64,000 nucleotides of DNA from Flavobacterium sp. MDT1-60 (GTDB lineage Bacteria > Bacteroidota > Bacteroidia > Flavobacteriales > Flavobacteriaceae), in the NCBI RefSeq assembly GCF_014844035.1, contig NZ_CP062159.1:1-64000 (forward strand). The letters are read 5' to 3'. Below, in pieces: positions 47,524-56,847 of this stretch; position 1 is the stretch's first letter, and the number at the start of each line of letters is the position of its first letter. The translations under genes were made by a program, and so were the position numbers. A model generated the notes under the pieces. The model was not told the origin of the DNA. It ran no database searches and was given only the letters and a program-made list of their open reading frames with translations.

Positions 47524-48306
47524 ATGGATTTTCAAATCGGTCTTGTTATAGCGGGTTTACTCGTTGGTTTTGTAGTGGGGTTGACAGGTGTTGGCGGCGG
47601 TTCTTTAATGACACCTATATTATTGTGGTTTGGTATTCCTCCGACAACAGCCGTTGGTACCGATTTATTATATGCTGCTTTTACTAAAATGGGCGGTGTA
47701 TTTGTGCATCATAAAAAAAGCAATATAAATTGGCAGATAACAGGTTGGCTAACATTAGGCAGTGTTCCGGCATCTTTAATTACTTTATGGATTTTACACA
47801 GCATTAAAACTGATATTTCTACTATAAATGCCGTAATCAAATATAGTTTAGGCTGGGCACTTCTTTTTACATCAATAGCTATTTTGTTTAAAAAGAAACT
47901 TTTAGTGTTTTCTCAAAAACACGCCGGAGATAAATTTCATAGTGAAAGTCATACTCAAAATATGTTGACTATTGGAATTGGCGTATTGTTAGGAGCAACA
48001 GTAACTCTTACTTCTATTGGTGCAGGTGCATTAGGAACTGTAACTTTATTTTTTCTTTATCCTCTTTTACCAACACCACGTTTAGTTGGAACAGAAATTG
48101 CTCATGCCGTACCTTTAACTCTTGTTGCAGGAATAGGACATGCCTCTATGGGAAATTTAGATTTAGGTTTATTAGGCCAATTATTAATGGGATCACTTCC
48201 GGGAATTTTTATAGGAAGCATGTTAAGCGGAAAAGTTCCCGATTTATTTCTTAGAAATGCTATTGCTGTAATGCTTTTCCTGGCAGGATATAAATTAGTT
48301 TTTTAG
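47524..48306 (+). CDS. TauE/SafE-family transporter, second copy
   Basis: A 260-residue membrane protein from the ATG at 47524 (MDFQIGLVIAGLLVGFVVG); the longer frame from 47365 adds 53 residues with no likeness to the family. It contains GLTGVGGGSLMTPILLWFGIPPTTAVGTDLLYAAFTK and a second repeat GATVTLTSIGAGALG. It is divergent from the cys operon and differs from the first copy by its shorter N-terminus. Substrate unknown, probably an inorganic sulfur anion. Confidence 0.8.
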   Translation: MDFQIGLVIAGLLVGFVVGLTGVGGGSLMTPILLWFGIPPTTAVGTDLLYAAFTKMGGVFVHHKKSNINWQITGWLTLGSVPASLITLWILHSIKTDISTINAVIKYSLGWALLFTSIAILFKKKLLVFSQKHAGDKFHSESHTQNMLTIGIGVLLGATVTLTSIGAGALGTVTLFFLYPLLPTPRLVGTEIAHAVPLTLVAGIGHASMGNLDLGLLGQLLMGSLPGIFIGSMLSGKVPDLFLRNAIAVMLFLAGYKLVF

Positions 48307-48330
48307 ACAAACAACAATCATTTTATAAAA

Positions 48331-48375
48331 AGAAAGACCATTTCAATATTTTTTGAAATGGTCTTTCTTTTTATT
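48331..48375. terminator. Terminator between TauE copy 2 and the Rrf2 gene
   Basis: AAAGACCATTTCAA pairs with TTGAAATGGTCTTT, flanked by A-rich and T-rich sequence; it serves two convergent genes. Confidence 0.82.
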
Positions 48376-48394
48376 TTATTTAGAATAGAATTGA

Positions 48395-48805
48395 TTAAAA
48401 AGCGATATCCGCCAAAGAATTACTCTCAAGAATTTTAAGCGTATTATCACGAACTTCAGTCATTAAACGTCTTGCGGCGCAGGTTGACTCATCGTCACAA
48501 TCATCACATTTTTCATAAAAATTATGACTGGCACAAGGAAGCAATGCTATTGGCCCTTCAAGGATGCGATATACTTTAGCCATGCTGATATCTTTTGGAT
48601 CTTTGATCAAATAATATCCACCGCCTTTTCCTTTTTTTGCTCCAAGAAAACCGGAGTTCCGAAGTAACAATAAAATACTTTCCAGAAATTTAATCGAAAT
48701 ATGTTCGCTTTTGGCAATTTCAGCAATTTGTACAGGCTCGTTGTTTTCACGTCTGGCCAAATAAGTTAAAGCTTTAATTCCGTATTTTGTTTTCTTTGAA
48801 AGCAC
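48395..48805 (-). CDS. Rrf2-family transcriptional regulator
   Basis: A 136-residue protein starting with GTG at 48805. The winged helix at the N-terminus (MLSKKTKYGIKALTYLA, VQIAEIAKSEHISIKFLESILLLLRNSGFLGAKKGKGGGYYL) is typical. Cysteines in LPCASH and KCDDCDDESTC could hold an iron-sulfur cluster or another metal. In other bacteria Rrf2 proteins such as CymR and IscR control cysteine supply; here the gene sits between the sulfate operon and metZ, which suggests a similar role. Confidence 0.82.
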   Translation of the reverse strand: MLSKKTKYGIKALTYLARRENNEPVQIAEIAKSEHISIKFLESILLLLRNSGFLGAKKGKGGGYYLIKDPKDISMAKVYRILEGPIALLPCASHNFYEKCDDCDDESTCAARRLMTEVRDNTLKILESNSLADIAF

Positions 48806-49124
48806 GTTTTAAATATTTTAGATTGCAGATTTTAGATTTCTGATTGAAATCAAATATCTTACATGTTTTTCTACAACAAAAATAGACTTTTTCCATGAGA
48901 AAAATAACAGAATCAGATTTATATTCTACTTAACCCATCAATTTAATTCGTTAATGTAATTTAAATTCAATGATGCATCAAAAGATAAATGTACATAAAG
49001 TTTTTTTTTCAAATTATAAACACGATTGGTTTTTAATAAAAAACGATTTCCAACTGCATTTAATTTACAGTCAAAAATCGTTATTATTATAATCTAAAAT
49101 CTACAGTCTACAATCTAAAATTCT

Positions 49125-50297
49125 TTAAGAAAGCGCCTGATCTAAATCGGCAATAATATCTTTTACTGTTTCTAAACCTACAGAAACACGAACTAAACCT
49201 TCTGTAATTCCAACTGCAAGCTTTTCTTCAACAGACAATTTGCTGTGGGTTGTTGATGCAGGATGCGTTACAATTGTTTTTACGTCTCCAATATTTGCTG
49301 AAAGTGAACATAATTTGATTTTGTCCAAAAATTTCCTTCCTGCTTCAAGTCCGCCTTTAATTTCAATTGCAATAATGTTACCGCCTAAAAGCATTTGTTT
49401 TTTGGCAATCTCATACTTTGGGTGTGATTTTAAAAACGGGTATTTTACACTATTTACATTTGGATGATTTTCTAAAAACTCAGCCACTTTCAAAGCATTT
49501 TCACAATGTCTGTCAACACGAACAGCCAAAGTCTCTAAACTTTTTGACAAAACCCACGCATTAAATGGCGACATTGCCGGACCTGTATTTCTTGAGAACA
49601 AATATATTTTGCGAATTAAGTCTGCTTCTCCAACTGCAACTCCTCCTAAAACACGACCTTGTCCATCCATTAATTTTGTTGCTGAATGGATTACTATATG
49701 TGCACCGTATTTAATAGGCTGTTGAATGTAAGGCGTAGCAAAACAATTATCGATTATTAAAATCAAATTGTGCTTTTTCGCAATCGCGCCTAACAATTCT
49801 AAATCAACTACATCTACACCTGGATTTGTAGGTGTTTCAGCATATAAAATTTTAGTATTTGGTTTGATAAAACTTTCTATTGTTTCCGGTTTATTGATAT
49901 CAAAATAGCTTGTTTCAATTTTCCATTTTGGAAAATAAGTCATGAACAGTGCGTGAGTTGATCCAAAAACGCTTCCTGCAGAAACGATATGATCACCTGA
50001 ATCCAACAATGCGGCAAATGTAGAATATATAGCAGCCATACCTGTTGCAAAAGCATAACCAGCTTCAGCACCTTCCATAGCACAAACTTTATCTACAAAC
50101 TCTGTGGTATTTGGGTTACTAAAACGAGAGTAAATATTACGTACTTTTTCTTCTGTAAAAGATGCTCTCATATCTTCTGCATCTTCAAATACAAAACTTG
50201 ATGACAAATACAAAGGAGTTGAATGTTCCTGAAATTGTGTTTTTTCTAAATGTGTACGGATGGCCTGGGTTTCAAAACCAAATTCTTGATCGCTCAT
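49125..50297 (-). CDS. metZ: O-succinyl/acetylhomoserine sulfhydrylase (Cys/Met metabolism PLP enzyme)
   Basis: A 390-residue PLP enzyme from the ATG at 50297 (MSDQEFGFETQAIR). The PLP-binding lysine is in VIHSATKLMDGQGR at about residue 200, with AMEGAEAGYAFATGMAAIY and NPGVDVVDL around the cofactor. It probably makes homocysteine from an activated homoserine and sulfide, though cystathionine gamma-synthase is possible. It is the last gene of metX-thrA-OsmC-metZ. Confidence 0.8.
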   Translation of the reverse strand: MSDQEFGFETQAIRTHLEKTQFQEHSTPLYLSSSFVFEDAEDMRASFTEEKVRNIYSRFSNPNTTEFVDKVCAMEGAEAGYAFATGMAAIYSTFAALLDSGDHIVSAGSVFGSTHALFMTYFPKWKIETSYFDINKPETIESFIKPNTKILYAETPTNPGVDVVDLELLGAIAKKHNLILIIDNCFATPYIQQPIKYGAHIVIHSATKLMDGQGRVLGGVAVGEADLIRKIYLFSRNTGPAMSPFNAWVLSKSLETLAVRVDRHCENALKVAEFLENHPNVNSVKYPFLKSHPKYEIAKKQMLLGGNIIAIEIKGGLEAGRKFLDKIKLCSLSANIGDVKTIVTHPASTTHSKLSVEEKLAVGITEGLVRVSVGLETVKDIIADLDQALS

Positions 50298-50471
50298 TAT
50301 TTTTTTGTTTAACACGAATTGCACTGATTAGCACTAATCCGCTTGTTTTTATAATTTCACAAAGACTCGCAAAGAAACTCAGAGATACACTAAGGATTTA
50401 TGCGACTTTATTACTTAATATCAGTTAAGAATTATCTAATTCTCTAATTTAATTGACTAATTTTCTAATTC

Positions 50472-50897
50472 TTATAACGCTTCGCTATTCAATACAACTT
50501 TATATTTTATGGTTGCAGTTGGTTCAACTGTTTTGGCAACTGAGCAATATTTCTCGAAAGAAAGTTGTGCTGCTCTTTGTGCTTTTTCAGGATTGATGTC
50601 GCCTTCTAAATAAAAAACTACATTGATTTCCTTAAAAGGTTTTGCCTCTTCAATTTGAACACGCTCGCCTTCTACCTCAGCATTAAAGGATGTTATTTCC
50701 TGACGTTGTTTCTTTAAAATTGAAATCATATCAATCGCACTGCATCCCGCAACACCCATTAATACTAATTCCATTGGGCTTGCACCTAAATCGCTTCCGC
50801 CAAATTCAGCTCTGCTATCAACATCAACTACATGACCTCTTTCATTTTTTAGTTTGAAATGAAACGCGTCGTTTACTCTGTTTAAGGTTACTTTCAT
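50472..50897 (-). CDS. OsmC/YhfA-family protein
   Basis: A 141-residue protein with the OsmC fold and the two reactive cysteines in VAGCSAIDMI at about 51 and EKYCSVAKTV at about 118. OsmC-type proteins reduce organic peroxides. This shorter YhfA-like form is found with methionine genes in Bacteroidetes; here it lies between thrA and metZ on the same strand, so a link to sulfur metabolism is likely but undefined. Confidence 0.8.
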   Translation of the reverse strand: MKVTLNRVNDAFHFKLKNERGHVVDVDSRAEFGGSDLGASPMELVLMGVAGCSAIDMISILKKQRQEITSFNAEVEGERVQIEEAKPFKEINVVFYLEGDINPEKAQRAAQLSFEKYCSVAKTVEPTATIKYKVVLNSEAL

Positions 50898-50982
50898 TTT
50901 TTCATTTTTTGTTTTTGTTTGAGTTCAAATCAGAAATCAAAACTCTAAAATCTGCTCCCGAAGCTTCGGGAATAAAATCGAA

Positions 50983-53397
50983 TTATCCTTTATCCGACAA
51001 TCTCAAAATATCTCCAAAAACGCCTCTCGCTGTTACTGCAGAACCTGCACCGGCTCCCTGAATTACGATTGGACGATCTCCGTAAGATTCTGTATAAATT
51101 TCGAAGAAGGAATCAGAACCTTTAAGTCCTCCTAAAGCAGTATCTGAAGGTACTGAAACTAATTTTACTTCCAAAATTCCTTTATCGTTTTGTAAATCTC
51201 CAGACAATTCACCAATGTATCTTAATACATGATTTGGCTGTTGATCTGCTTTTATTTTCTCATAAATTGGGTCGAATTCTTTTAGTTTAGTTAAGAAATC
51301 TGATACATTTCCATCACGTAAATGTTCCGGAATTAAATTCTGAATGGAGATTTCTTCAAATTCATTTTGTAAATCTAATTCTCTCGCCAAAATCAATAAT
51401 TTTCTTCCCACATCATTTCCGCATAAATCCTCACGTGGGTCCGGTTCTGTGTATCCGTTGTCAATTGCTTCTTTCAAAATTTCGCTAAACGGAACCTCTT
51501 TTGCAGAGAAATTATTGAATAAATAACTCAATGTTCCAGAGAAAACCCCTTTTATTTTGGTGATATTTTCGCCCGAAAGGTGTAATAATTTTATCGTATC
51601 AATTAATGGTAAACCTGCACCAACATTGGTTTCGTATAAATAATTTTTTTGGTTATCTGCCAAAGATTTTCTTAATTCTTTATAAAAACCATAACTCAAA
51701 GTATTGGCAACTTTATTAGAAGAAATCAAATCGAAACTGCTTTCTACAAGCGGAATATAGTTTTCTACGAAAGTAGCACTTGCGGTATTGTCGATCGCAA
51801 TTAAATTCTCTAAATGATATTCATTTGCGTAATCGATAATATCTTTTATCGTATATCCTTCACCTTTACTTGCAATATCATTTTTCCAGTCTGAAGCTAC
51901 TCCGTTTTTATTTAAAAGCAGTTTTTTAGAATTCGCAATTGCAAAAACATTTAGCTTAACGCCTTTACGTTTTTCAATAGCTGAAGCTGATTCTAAAATC
52001 TGATTGATTAAAGTTCCGCCAACTAACCCGTGACCGAAAATAGCGATGTTGATTTTTTTAGAAACTCCAAAAATTTCTCCGTGAATTACGTTTAAAGCTT
52101 TGTTTAGTTCTTCTTTCTTAACAACTAAACTCACGTTTTTACCCGTTACGGTGTTGTTGAATAAGATTGGAACTATTTTATTTCTGATTAAGGCGGTATA
52201 TGGTTTATGGAAAGTACTCAAATCCTGACCAATAATCGAAATTACTGAAACATTATCTGTTACTGTAATTTGATTTACATCTTTAGAATAAAAGTCATTT
52301 TCAAACTCTTTCTCTAATTCAACCATTGCTGTTGTTGCTTTTTCAGTTGCCACAACAAGCCCAATTCCTCTTTCTGAAGAACCTTGCGAAATAATGCTTA
52401 CGCTGATATTGTGATCACCCATAACTTTGAAAATTCGGGCATCAACACCGGCTTTTCCAAGCAAACCACGTCCTTCAAGATTTACTAAAGAGACATTTTC
52501 TAAAACTGATAAGGTTTTGATTCCTTCTTTAGCAGAATCTGACGTAATTAAAGTTCCTCTATTTTCATGATTGAAAGTATTTAAAATACGAAGCGGTATA
52601 TTTTTTTCCAATAACGGAATAATGGTCTTTGCATGAAGGATTGTTGCACCAAAATTAGCCAACTCGTTTGCTTCATTAAAAGACAAATACTCGATTTTTT
52701 TGGCATCAGCAACTAAATCCGGATTTGCAGTGTATATCCCGTCTACGTGTGTGAAGTTTTGAAGTTCTTCTGCATCTAAATAATTAGCGATTAATGATGC
52801 TGTGTAATTACTTCCGTTTCTTCCTAAAGTGGTTGTGTCGTTGTTATTATTTGATCCGATGAAACCTGTAACGATATTTACAGTTGAACCGTTATGAAGC
52901 TTGAAATAATTGATTACGTTTTTCTTAGAAAGCTGTTCTAATGGCTGCGCATCTCCAAATTTCGAGTCGGTTTTAAGCAATTCTCTGGTGTCAACAAAAT
53001 TGGCAGGAATTCCTTTTCCAACTAAAATTGAAGTCAATAATTTAGCAGAAAGCAATTCCCCTTTAGATAAAATCTGATCTTTTATTTTATTACTGTAATC
53101 GCCAATCAGGCTTACGCCTTCAAAAAGTTTATCTAAAATATTAAACTCTTCTGATAAATCGACTTGCGGATAATCTGAAGTTTGGTACGCTTTAAAACTT
53201 TCTAACAAAGGTTTATAGTTTCCATTTTTCGCTGCAATTCTTAAAATATCTTCTAATTCATCTGTAGCATTTCCTCGGGCCGAAACTACAACGGCAATTT
53301 TTTCTCCTTGATTTACTTTATCTGTAATGATTGAAACTACTTTGTTTAGTCCTTCTCCGTTTGATAACGATTTACCTCCAAATTTTAATATTTTCAT
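50983..53397 (-). CDS. thrA: Bifunctional aspartokinase/homoserine dehydrogenase
   Basis: An 804-residue fusion. The aspartokinase half starts KILKFGGKSLSNGEGL and contains FIGSNNNNDTTTLGRNGSNYTA, then two ACT-like regions (VNLEGRGLLGKAGVDARIF). The dehydrogenase half begins NIAIFGHGLVGGTLINQI at about 455 and includes TNVGAGLPLIDTI, GVFSGTLSYLFNNF and DPREDLCGNDVGRKLLIL. It makes homoserine for methionine and threonine. It starts one base after the metX stop. Confidence 0.92.
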   Translation of the reverse strand: MKILKFGGKSLSNGEGLNKVVSIITDKVNQGEKIAVVVSARGNATDELEDILRIAAKNGNYKPLLESFKAYQTSDYPQVDLSEEFNILDKLFEGVSLIGDYSNKIKDQILSKGELLSAKLLTSILVGKGIPANFVDTRELLKTDSKFGDAQPLEQLSKKNVINYFKLHNGSTVNIVTGFIGSNNNNDTTTLGRNGSNYTASLIANYLDAEELQNFTHVDGIYTANPDLVADAKKIEYLSFNEANELANFGATILHAKTIIPLLEKNIPLRILNTFNHENRGTLITSDSAKEGIKTLSVLENVSLVNLEGRGLLGKAGVDARIFKVMGDHNISVSIISQGSSERGIGLVVATEKATTAMVELEKEFENDFYSKDVNQITVTDNVSVISIIGQDLSTFHKPYTALIRNKIVPILFNNTVTGKNVSLVVKKEELNKALNVIHGEIFGVSKKINIAIFGHGLVGGTLINQILESASAIEKRKGVKLNVFAIANSKKLLLNKNGVASDWKNDIASKGEGYTIKDIIDYANEYHLENLIAIDNTASATFVENYIPLVESSFDLISSNKVANTLSYGFYKELRKSLADNQKNYLYETNVGAGLPLIDTIKLLHLSGENITKIKGVFSGTLSYLFNNFSAKEVPFSEILKEAIDNGYTEPDPREDLCGNDVGRKLLILARELDLQNEFEEISIQNLIPEHLRDGNVSDFLTKLKEFDPIYEKIKADQQPNHVLRYIGELSGDLQNDKGILEVKLVSVPSDTALGGLKGSDSFFEIYTESYGDRPIVIQGAGAGSAVTARGVFGDILRLSDKG

Positions 53398-53398
53398 T

Positions 53399-54388
53399 TT
53401 ATTTTTCTATTGTTTCTGCCTTAAAAATATCGGCAAGTAAATGATCTAATTGTTTGTACTCGATTAAAAAAGCGTCATGTCCGTGAACCGAATCTATTTC
53501 GCTGTAAAAAACATTGTCTTTAAACTTCTTTAACTCCTGAAAAGTTTCCAGGTTTTCTTTTGGTGTAAAAAACAAATCCGAATTGATTCCGATAATATGA
53601 ATCGATGCATTTGTTTTAGATATTAAAGCTTCGAAATCAGCACTATTTCGAGTAATATCTATTGTTTTGAGCAACTGGTTCATTAATTTATAAGATGATA
53701 ACTGGTAACGTTGCTGTAGCTTTTTGCCGTGATGTGCCAACCAGCTTTCTATGTTAAAAATTAAAAGGTCCTGATTGATCGTACGCTTAAACTTTTCTTT
53801 GAATGATTCTGGAGAACGATAACACAACATTGCATGAATTCTGGCATCTTCAATCGGTTTTGATGAATTGTTCAGAATTTGCTCCTGGAGATAACAATTA
53901 GCAATCATCCAGTCGGTCGATTTCCAGTCGGTTGCAATCGGAATTAAATTTTCGGTAATATTTGGTTCCAACGCCAGGATTTCCCACGCAATTCCTCCAC
54001 CAACAGAACCTCCAATAATCGCATAAACCTGTTCAATTTTCAAGGCTCTAATCCCCTTTATAAATATTCGGGCAATATCTCTGGTGGTAAAATCCTCATA
54101 GTTTTCAATTATGAAAGAATCATTTCCGTTTCCCGGAACGTTAAATGCCAAAACAGTGTATTTGTTGGTGTCAATTGTTTTTTCGTCGCCAATTAAATCG
54201 TTCCACCAACCATTTTCTCCCGTTACCTGTGCGTTTCCGGTCAAAGCATGATTGACCAAAACAATAGGTGCCGTATGCAATGGTAAGCCAGAAAGTGTAA
54301 AACTTAAGGGTAATGACGGATATGATGCACCACTCTCTGTGATGAAATCCTGAATTATAATGGGGTTTGGTATATTTTCCAATTTCAA
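53399..54388 (-). CDS. metX: Homoserine O-acetyltransferase
   Basis: A 329-residue alpha/beta-hydrolase-fold enzyme that activates homoserine for sulfur insertion. The nucleophile serine is in AIIGGSVGGGIAWE at about residue 130. The oxyanion region is LVNHALTGNAQVTG, with the catalytic aspartate in IGINSDLFFTP and the histidine in VHGHDAFLIEY. It is somewhat shorter than proteobacterial MetX. Whether acetyl or succinyl is used cannot be told from length alone. A SAM-I riboswitch lies about 75 bases upstream. Confidence 0.87.
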   Translation of the reverse strand: MKLENIPNPIIIQDFITESGASYPSLPLSFTLSGLPLHTAPIVLVNHALTGNAQVTGENGWWNDLIGDEKTIDTNKYTVLAFNVPGNGNDSFIIENYEDFTTRDIARIFIKGIRALKIEQVYAIIGGSVGGGIAWEILALEPNITENLIPIATDWKSTDWMIANCYLQEQILNNSSKPIEDARIHAMLCYRSPESFKEKFKRTINQDLLIFNIESWLAHHGKKLQQRYQLSSYKLMNQLLKTIDITRNSADFEALISKTNASIHIIGINSDLFFTPKENLETFQELKKFKDNVFYSEIDSVHGHDAFLIEYKQLDHLLADIFKAETIEK

Positions 54389-54460
54389 ATCTGTTGTATT
54401 ATTGATTTGTATGTGGAAATATTAGAAAGAAAGTCTAGAGTGAAACTAGAAAAATCTTAT

Positions 54461-54567
54461 TGTTATCTTTCCACGTTTGGGCGTGGTAGAATGCAGCACC
54501 TTCTTCGCGTTAACGAAGGGTTGCTAAGGATTCATCGGGTCTAATCCCTCGTCCTTTCTTTATAACA
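54461..54567 (-). promoter_or_regulatory. SAM-I (S-box) riboswitch upstream of metX
   Basis: On the minus strand the conserved blocks are GAGGGATTAGACCCGATGAA, CCTTAGCAACC, a P3 hairpin CTTCGTTAACGCGAAG, and AAGGTGCTGCATTC. A P4 hairpin CCACG/CGTGG follows. P1 is TGTTAT with ATAACA. It should repress metX-thrA-OsmC-metZ when SAM is high. A small TCTAG/CTAGA hairpin before a T/C-rich stretch at 54421-54455 may be the output stem. Confidence 0.88.
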
Positions 54568-54756
54568 TTTCAATACGTTTTTGAACTTAAAGATGCAAAT
54601 TAACTACTATTTTCTTAAACAAACAAATTTTATCGAAACTGATTCCTCAATTTCATAAATATAATTCAAACTAAAACTAGTATACGCAAAAAATTACCGA
54701 ACAAATTGCCCAGTAAAATTAAGCAGGTATTGCCCTATTTTATGATACTTTTCGAT

Positions 54757-54954
54757 TTAGATAAAAAGCGTTTCATTTTCTTTTGAATACATCAAAAACA
54801 ATAAAGAGTTTGGTTCTTTTTTATCTGCTTTTTGATCCGTTTCTGTTATTCCGAATCTTGGATGGATCAATTCGTTTTTTGGCGGAGGATTATTTTTTTT
54901 TGTCCTGTTTTTCAATGTTGAAAATTTTCTTGATAAGTAGTTTAATGTGCTCAT
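54757..54954 (-). CDS. Small protein of the LLFxMY type, copy 1
   Basis: A 65-residue protein beginning MSTLNYLSRKFSTL, with a basic middle and the end NSLLFLMYSKENETLFI. The 62-residue protein at 58292-58480 has a like end, KSLLFHMYDLEEEDLYV, and both stand just after an attenuator and before a methionine biosynthesis gene. I recognise no family. Its start lies 76 bases after the attenuator terminator. It is followed by the metX riboswitch. Confidence 0.55.
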   Translation of the reverse strand: MSTLNYLSRKFSTLKNRTKKNNPPPKNELIHPRFGITETDQKADKKEPNSLLFLMYSKENETLFI

Positions 54955-55030
54955 GATATTTAAGTTTAGTTTAGTTTGTGTATTTATCTTTATTATTCGT
55001 TTATTTTAATGTTAACCCAGCCGGATGAAA

Positions 55031-55070
55031 TAAAAAAACCCTTTTGGTTTAGGATGCCAAAAGGGTTTAA
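55031..55070 (-). terminator. Attenuator terminator C
   Basis: AAACCCTTTTGG at 55037-55048 pairs perfectly over 12 bases with CCAAAAGGGTTT at 55057-55068; on the minus strand a T run follows. Minus-strand CCAAAAG at 55096-55090, just after the leader stop, can instead pair with CTTTTGG in the 5' arm and so prevent the terminator. Confidence 0.78.
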
Positions 55071-55098
55071 GTTTTTAAACTCATATATTCTTTTGGAA

Positions 55099-55146
55099 TC
55101 AACAGACGCGTACGCAAATAAATGCGACAGTGAACATCTTGTTCAT
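55099..55146 (-). CDS. Leader peptide C (15 residues)
   Basis: A short ORF MNKMFTVAFICVRVC ends two bases before the antiterminator segment CCAAAAG. In-frame upstream ATGs at 55164 and 55197 allow longer forms. Met and Cys codons are present but mixed with Val and Phe. Placement before a strong terminator and a small protein gene suggests ribosome-controlled attenuation; which amino acid is sensed is unclear. Confidence 0.5.
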   Translation of the reverse strand: MNKMFTVAFICVRVC

Positions 55147-55210
55147 CTGTAGGGATTTATTCATCTGTGATTTATTTATTAAATTAAATTCTTGCATTTT
55201 GTTATAAAAT

Positions 55211-55245
55211 TAAAAAGCCTCCTAAAATTATTGGGAGGCTTTGCA
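55211..55245 (-). terminator. Attenuator terminator D
   Basis: AAGCCTCC at 55215-55222 pairs with GGAGGCTT at 55234-55241 and a T run follows on the minus strand. Minus-strand TTGGGA at 55290-55285, inside the short ORF upstream, can pair with TCCCAA in its 5' arm. It may equally be the hom terminator read through in part. Confidence 0.68.
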
Positions 55246-55270
55246 TATAATATTGTTATTTTCTTACAAT

Positions 55271-55339
55271 TTAAGCAAAAGACTTCCCAACGGTATTAAC
55301 CGAAATGGCGCAAAACATTTTATAGACATTTAAGTTCAT
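55271..55339 (-). CDS. Leader peptide D (22 residues)
   Basis: A short ORF beginning MNLNVYKMF and containing KMFCAISVNTV. It overlaps the segment TTGGGA that could block terminator D. Only a few Met or Cys codons are present. The arrangement repeats that of modules A to C, but the coding evidence by itself is weak. Confidence 0.4.
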   Translation of the reverse strand: MNLNVYKMFCAISVNTVGKSFA

Positions 55340-55578
55340 TGATTCAGTAGCTTTTGGGTTTAACAAATATGCAAATATTATTTTAATTACACAAATAAAA
55401 AATAATAAATTAATACGAAAATCCGACAAAAAATTACTTTTTTAGGATATAAAACATCTTACAAAACTTTTGTCTCACAAAACAAAAGTAAAAAACTTAC
55501 AAAAAGTCATTTTTACTTACAATATCTCCACAAATCAGTTTATCAAAGAACTTCACAAAGTCATTCAGCCTTTGGTTT

Positions 55579-56667
55579 TTAAAGCCAGACTGCTTCCTTA
55601 TTTTTAATTTTTTCAGCCACTTTCAAAATATCCGTAATAATTCCTCTGGAAATCGCTTGTTTACAAGGAGACGCACCCTGAATAACAATTGGAACATTAG
55701 CATATGATTGCGTATAAATTTCGAAGATAGCGTCAGAACCTTTTAATTGACCAATTGCAGAAGTAATGGGTTCCGAAATTAATTTAACTTCTAATAAATT
55801 TCGCTCCACATCAAATTCTCCTACATATCTTAAAACATGATTGTCGGCCTGAGTGATTTTTGCGATTTTAAATGATTTGTCAACTGCTTCTTTATTGAGG
55901 ATTCCATTCTTCTCCAGATGCTCTTCCTTAATAAGAGAGTTGATTTTTATATCTGAAAGATCAAAATCCTTCCCAATCTCTCTTGTCAAAATCAATAATT
56001 TTCTTGCGGTATCATTTCCGGATAAATCTTCCTTAAAAGTAGAACGCATTAATCCTAACAGACTCGCATCTTTTAAGATTGATGAAAAAGAATTTTCTTC
56101 GGTAGAAAATCGATTAAAAACATAACTCAGATTATCCGAAAAAACACCTCTGATTTTTGTGATTTTCTCTCCTGAATAATACAAGTCTCTTAAAGTTTGT
56201 AAAACAGGGAAACCAGTATCAACTGAGGTTTCATACAAAAACTCTTTGTCATACTTTTTTAAATTTTCTCTTATCTCTTTGTAAAGATCAATTGGCAATG
56301 TATTGGCTTTTTTATTTACCGCTACAATATTAAATCCGTTCTGAATCAATGTATTATAATGCCCAATTAATTCGTCGCTAGCCGTCGCATCAACCGCAAT
56401 CAGATTCTCGAATTCATTTTCTTTAGCAAATTCTACAATATCTTCTATTTTAAAAGGAACAGCCAATTCTCTGAAATTGGTTTCCCAGGCATATCCGACT
56501 CCTTCTTTCTCAAAAAAGGCAACTGTAGAATTGGTGATAATCGGGAAATGAAAATCAATATTTTTACTCTGAAGAAAAAATTCCTGACTTTCAATAATCT
56601 GATTAATCAAAGTGCTTCCGATATTTCCAATTCCGAAAAGGATGATATTAATTTTAAGCTTTGACAT
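55579..56667 (-). CDS. Homoserine dehydrogenase (monofunctional)
   Basis: A 362-residue enzyme like the C-terminal half of the ThrA at 50983-53397, without an aspartokinase domain. The NAD(P) site is NIILFGIGNIGSTLINQI, with TSVDTGFPVLQTL, GVFSDNLSYVFNRF, KEDLSGNDTARKLLIL and a C-terminal AISRGIITDIL like ThrA. Aspartate semialdehyde is reduced to homoserine. SGTL of ThrA is SDNL here, and similar changes at other usually conserved places may mean altered activity. It follows metY, with a hairpin between. Confidence 0.85.
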   Translation of the reverse strand: MSKLKINIILFGIGNIGSTLINQIIESQEFFLQSKNIDFHFPIITNSTVAFFEKEGVGYAWETNFRELAVPFKIEDIVEFAKENEFENLIAVDATASDELIGHYNTLIQNGFNIVAVNKKANTLPIDLYKEIRENLKKYDKEFLYETSVDTGFPVLQTLRDLYYSGEKITKIRGVFSDNLSYVFNRFSTEENSFSSILKDASLLGLMRSTFKEDLSGNDTARKLLILTREIGKDFDLSDIKINSLIKEEHLEKNGILNKEAVDKSFKIAKITQADNHVLRYVGEFDVERNLLEVKLISEPITSAIGQLKGSDAIFEIYTQSYANVPIVIQGASPCKQAISRGIITDILKVAEKIKNKEAVWL

Positions 56668-56778
56668 AATTTTTATTTATTGGGGTTAATTTTGAACCAT
56701 ATAAGTTCATTTAATTATCAACATCATAATTTTAGACGCACTGCTGTGTGATTCTATTAAACCTGTATTGTATTTAGA

Positions 56779-56797
56779 CGCGCTAAAGCGCGTCTCT
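56779..56797. repeat. AGACGCGCT palindrome
   Basis: AGACGCGCT and AGCGCGTCT form a near-perfect palindrome between metY and hom. Similar AGACGC words precede it at 56734. It is probably an intergenic REP-like unit. Confidence 0.5.
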
Positions 56798-56847
56798 ACT
56801 ATATGACTTATATGGTGAAAAAACTTTTATAGTGAATTTCTTCTCAT

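Noticed and set aside
48806..49124. Possible small gene or RNA between the Rrf2 gene and metZ
   Set aside because: About 320 AT-rich bases with only TTTTAGATT-type repeats and no convincing ORF, hairpin or promoter pair.
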